Of a stretch of DNA of 64,000 nucleotides, positions 61,652 to 64,000 are shown piece by piece. Below the pieces are notes generated by a model, which was given only the letters and a program-made list of their open reading frames with translations, did no database searches and had not been told where the DNA came from. This DNA is from Streptomyces sp. A3M-1-3 (GTDB lineage: Bacteria; Actinomycetota; Actinomycetes; Streptomycetales; Streptomycetaceae): the NCBI RefSeq assembly GCF_024213665.1, contig NZ_JANAVP010000012.1:1-64000 (forward strand), written 5' to 3'. A program made the translations under genes and the position numbers. The first letter of the stretch is position 1, and every line of letters starts with the position of its first letter.

Positions 61652-63217
61652 GTGCAGTCAGCCATGCCCAGACGAGCTATGACCAGACGCGCCGGTCGTA
61701 CGCTGACCGTGGCCGCCGTCGCCACCGCCACCGCCACCGCCCTGCTCGCCGCGACGGTGAGCGCCCAGGCCGCGCCCACCGCCCCGGCGGCAGCCACCGC
61801 CGCGAGCACCGACAAGGTCCTGGTGATCGGGCTCGACGGGGCCAACCTGGACCGGATCAAGGCCGCCAACGCCCCGAATCTCAAGGGCCTGATGGCACAG
61901 GGCCTCACCGCCCAGAGCACCCTGTACGCGCAGCCGATGGCCGCCACCTCGTCCGGGCCCGGCTGGTCCACGATCGCCACCGGCGTCTGGCCCGACAAGC
62001 ACGGGGTGAAGGACAACTCCTTCGCGGGCAAGCAGTTCGGCACGTACCCCGACTTCCTGACCCGGATCGAGAACGCCAACCCGTCGCTGAACACCTACGC
62101 CGCCGCCGACTGGGAGCCCATCACCTCCTCGGACAAGGGCGGCCCGATCTTCTCCGCCGCGATCGACAAGCGGCTGAGTCTCAAGGGCGACGCCAACGGC
62201 TACGACGTCGAGGACCCCAAGATCGCCGCCGCTGCCGCCGACGAGCTGCGGAACCAGAACCCCGACGCCGCCTACGTCTACTTCGGTGAGATCGACATCG
62301 CCGGGCACAACCACGGGGCCGCCGGCCAGCAGTACCTCGACGCGATCGCCCGCAGCGACAAGCACGTCGGTACCGTCCTGAACGCGGTCACCTCGCGCCC
62401 GACGTACGCCCAGGAGAACTGGAAGATCCTGGTCACCACCGACCACGGCCACACCGACGCGGGCGGCCACGGCGGCTCCTCCATCAAGGAGCGCGGCACC
62501 TTCGTCCTCGCCAAGGGCGCCGGCATCCCGGCCGGCTCGGTCCGTCACGACGTACGGCTCGTCGACGTCGCCGCCACCGCCCTCGACCAGGTCGGCGTCT
62601 CGGCCGCCGGACTCGACGGGGTCCCGCTGCGCAGCCCGGACAACGACGCCTTCGACACGGTCCGGCCGAACCTCCAGGCGCGCGTCGACGAGACCGGCAT
62701 CGGATCCGGGGTGAAGGGCTTCACGCACACCGCGCCCACCGGCTGGTCCGTCGACAACTCGAAGATGGGCACGGGCGGCGTCACCGAGTGGCGCGGCTGG
62801 GCCTTCGCGACCGACGAGTTCTGGAGCCAGTCGCAGCGCGACCAGCGGCGCGAACTGAACGTCCGCTCCCGTGACGTCTTCGCCGTCGCCGACTCCGACG
62901 AGTGGGCCGACAAGAGCTTCACCGGTACGTACGACTCCACGCTGGTCAGCCCGAAGTGGGCGGTCACCGGCGGTACTTCGAAGTCGCTGCGCTTCCAGAC
63001 GCACTACCGGCAGGAGGCCGGCCAGAAGGCCGAGGTACTCGTCTCGTACAACGGCGGAACCCCGGCCGTGGTGAAGAGCTACACGGCCGACGCCGTCGCG
63101 AAGTGGGAGTCGATCCCGCTCCAGGTGCCGGCCGGTGCGACCGACGTCCAGGTCCGCTTCCGCTACAGCGGCAGCAACAACTGGTACTGGACCCTCGACA
63201 ACGTGTGGCTCGCCTGA
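61652..63217 (+). CDS. Secreted alkaline phosphatase-superfamily protein
   Basis: 521 aa from GTG 61652, 6 bp after GGAGGA. RRAMTRRAGRTLTVAAVA suggests a Tat or Sec signal peptide ending near SAQA. VLVIGLDGANLDRI, SSGPGWSTIATGVWPDKHGV (catalytic Ser/Thr region), GEIDIAGHNHG and TTDHGHTDAGGHGG carry the metal-binding Asp/His of nucleotide pyrophosphatase/phosphodiesterase enzymes. A C-terminal beta domain follows. It may release phosphate or phosphonate from esters outside the cell, fitting the neighbouring uptake operon. Confidence 0.92.
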   Translation: MQSAMPRRAMTRRAGRTLTVAAVATATATALLAATVSAQAAPTAPAAATAASTDKVLVIGLDGANLDRIKAANAPNLKGLMAQGLTAQSTLYAQPMAATSSGPGWSTIATGVWPDKHGVKDNSFAGKQFGTYPDFLTRIENANPSLNTYAAADWEPITSSDKGGPIFSAAIDKRLSLKGDANGYDVEDPKIAAAAADELRNQNPDAAYVYFGEIDIAGHNHGAAGQQYLDAIARSDKHVGTVLNAVTSRPTYAQENWKILVTTDHGHTDAGGHGGSSIKERGTFVLAKGAGIPAGSVRHDVRLVDVAATALDQVGVSAAGLDGVPLRSPDNDAFDTVRPNLQARVDETGIGSGVKGFTHTAPTGWSVDNSKMGTGGVTEWRGWAFATDEFWSQSQRDQRRELNVRSRDVFAVADSDEWADKSFTGTYDSTLVSPKWAVTGGTSKSLRFQTHYRQEAGQKAEVLVSYNGGTPAVVKSYTADAVAKWESIPLQVPAGATDVQVRFRYSGSNNWYWTLDNVWLA

Positions 63218-63316
63218 TCCGGCAGGTGAGCGCCGGGTGACTGTCCGGGCCGTGGACGGCAGGGCCGTCCACGGCCCGCCCCGGTTACCCTGGGCGCGTC
63301 GGACAGTGGAGCAGTG

Positions 63317-63356
63317 GAGTAGTCGAGTAGTCGAGTAGTCGAGTAGTCGAGTAGTG
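63317..63356. repeat. 8-bp tandem repeat in the leader of the HAD-IIA gene
   Basis: Five consecutive copies of GAGTAGTC, the last ending in G, 27 bp before the gene start. Such a short repeat can change copy number by slippage. Confidence 0.93.
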
Positions 63357-63382
63357 GCCACCGCAGAGCGGAGAACAGTCCA

Positions 63383-64000
63383 GTGGCAGAGCGCAAGCCG
63401 ATCGAATCCTGGCTCACCGACATGGACGGTGTCCTCATCCACGAGGGCATCCCGATCCCGGGGGCCGACGCCTTCATCAAGGCGTTGCGCGAGTCCGGCA
63501 AGCCGTTCCTGGTGCTCACCAACAACTCCATCTACACCCCGCGCGACCTGCACGCCCGGCTGTCCCGGATGGGGCTCGACGTGCCCGTCGAGAACATCTG
63601 GACCTCCGCGCTGGCCACGGCGAAGTTCCTCGACGACCAGCGGCCCGGCGGCACCGCGTACGTCATCGGCGAGGCCGGCCTGACCACGGCCCTGCACGAC
63701 ATCGGCTATGTCCTGACCGACCACGAGCCGGACTATGTGGTGCTGGGCGAGACCCGTACGTACAGCTTCGAGGCCCTCACCAAGGCCATCCGGCTGATCA
63801 ACGCGGGTGCCCGCTTCATCTGCACCAACCCCGACGAGACCGGCCCGAGCCCGGAGGGCCCGCTGCCCGCCACCGGGTCCGTCGCCGCGCTGATCACCAA
63901 GGCGACCGGCAAGGAGCCGTACTTCGCCGGCAAGCCCAACCCGCTGATGATGCGGACCGGCCTGAACGCCATCGGCGCGCACTCCGAGACCAGCGCGATG
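63383..64000 (+). CDS. HAD-IIA family hydrolase (NagD-like), partial
   Basis: The first 206 codons are in the window; the gene runs off the right end. WLTDMDGVLIHEGIPIPGA holds the nucleophile aspartate, FLVLTNNSIYTPRDL is motif II, and YFAGKPNPLMMR is motif III. The C2-type cap lies between. NagD relatives hydrolyse sugar phosphates or nucleotides. GTG 63383 follows GCGGAGA. Confidence 0.92.
   Translation, partial: MAERKPIESWLTDMDGVLIHEGIPIPGADAFIKALRESGKPFLVLTNNSIYTPRDLHARLSRMGLDVPVENIWTSALATAKFLDDQRPGGTAYVIGEAGLTTALHDIGYVLTDHEPDYVVLGETRTYSFEALTKAIRLINAGARFICTNPDETGPSPEGPLPATGSVAALITKATGKEPYFAGKPNPLMMRTGLNAIGAHSETSAM

Noticed and set aside
61658-63982. 774-codon open frame on the minus strand
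   Set aside because: Antisense of the phosphatase and HAD-IIA genes, which have clear motifs; Val/Arg/Gly-rich shadow of high-GC coding.

Overview
The window is chromosomal DNA of a Streptomyces-type actinomycete. The sequence is about 70% G+C, codons end strongly in G/C, GTG starts and 4-bp ATGA/GTGA overlaps are common, and gene families typical of the genus are present (XRE/DUF397/ATPase trio, nagE1-nagE2-nagF with DasR-type sites, cysO-cysM, class E sortase, ROK and GntR regulators). From memory, much of the order (M6 protease, clpS, mec-cysO-cysM, nag genes, rph, rdgB, bcp, class A PBP) resembles one S. coelicolor core region; no comparison could be run.

Layout. 0.2-5.9 kb: two RDD membrane proteins, a small membrane protein, a secreted M6 metalloprotease and a small unknown protein. 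5.9-9.6 kb: a membrane protein and a complete ferredoxin/ferredoxin reductase/P450 operon. 9.6-12.2 kb: NAD salvage genes pncA and pncB around a block of GC-rich repeats; a perfect 31-bp palindrome separates pncB from clpS. 12.2-18.0 kb: clpS, DUF2017, an amino-acid permease and the protein-bound cysteine pathway (mec, leader peptide, cysO, cysM), interrupted by a decayed siderophore-transporter remnant. 18.1-24.9 kb: a membrane-anchored PemK/MazF-like protein, a metallo-hydrolase, the GlcNAc phosphotransferase genes, rph, a lipoprotein and rdgB. 24.9-36.3 kb: tRNA-Leu, a probably acquired DUF234-type ATPase, bcp, DUF3618, GroES-like, a guanidine exporter behind a probable guanidine-III riboswitch, a transposase remnant, a MarR/SnoaL pair, a class A PBP, an isolated ABC permease, a truncated SGNH hydrolase, DUF445 and a VOC protein.

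36.5-42.9 kb is the most unusual part. A short peptide gene is followed, with tight coupling, by an M14 carboxypeptidase, a ThiF/E1-like enzyme with an N-terminal recognition-like domain, and an M50 membrane protease with a PqqD-like N-terminus. This looks like a small RiPP (modified peptide) operon of a kind I do not recognise. The left flank is an intact GNAT gene and the right flank is a decayed copy of that gene's 3' end, so the cassette looks inserted. Next come an AbiEi/DUF559-type protein and an 0.7-kb palindromic repeat region.

42.9-46.9 kb: XRE/DUF397/ATPase regulatory trio, an SRA-like plus PD-(D/E)XK putative restriction enzyme and a SEC-C protein. 47-54.2 kb: class E sortase, a second YidC, FAH-family hydrolase, Gfo/Idh and heme-degrading-domain proteins, a ROK regulator and a protein with an LASTG sorting signal. 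54.2-64 kb: a phosphonate regulon with a probably leaderless GntR gene, FAD oxidoreductase, phosphonatase-like hydrolase, a 2-aminoethylphosphonate-type ABC transporter, a Tat-exported phosphatase and an HAD-IIA hydrolase cut by the window end. A shared 15-bp motif precedes the oxidoreductase and phosphatase genes. No rRNA or CRISPR array was seen.
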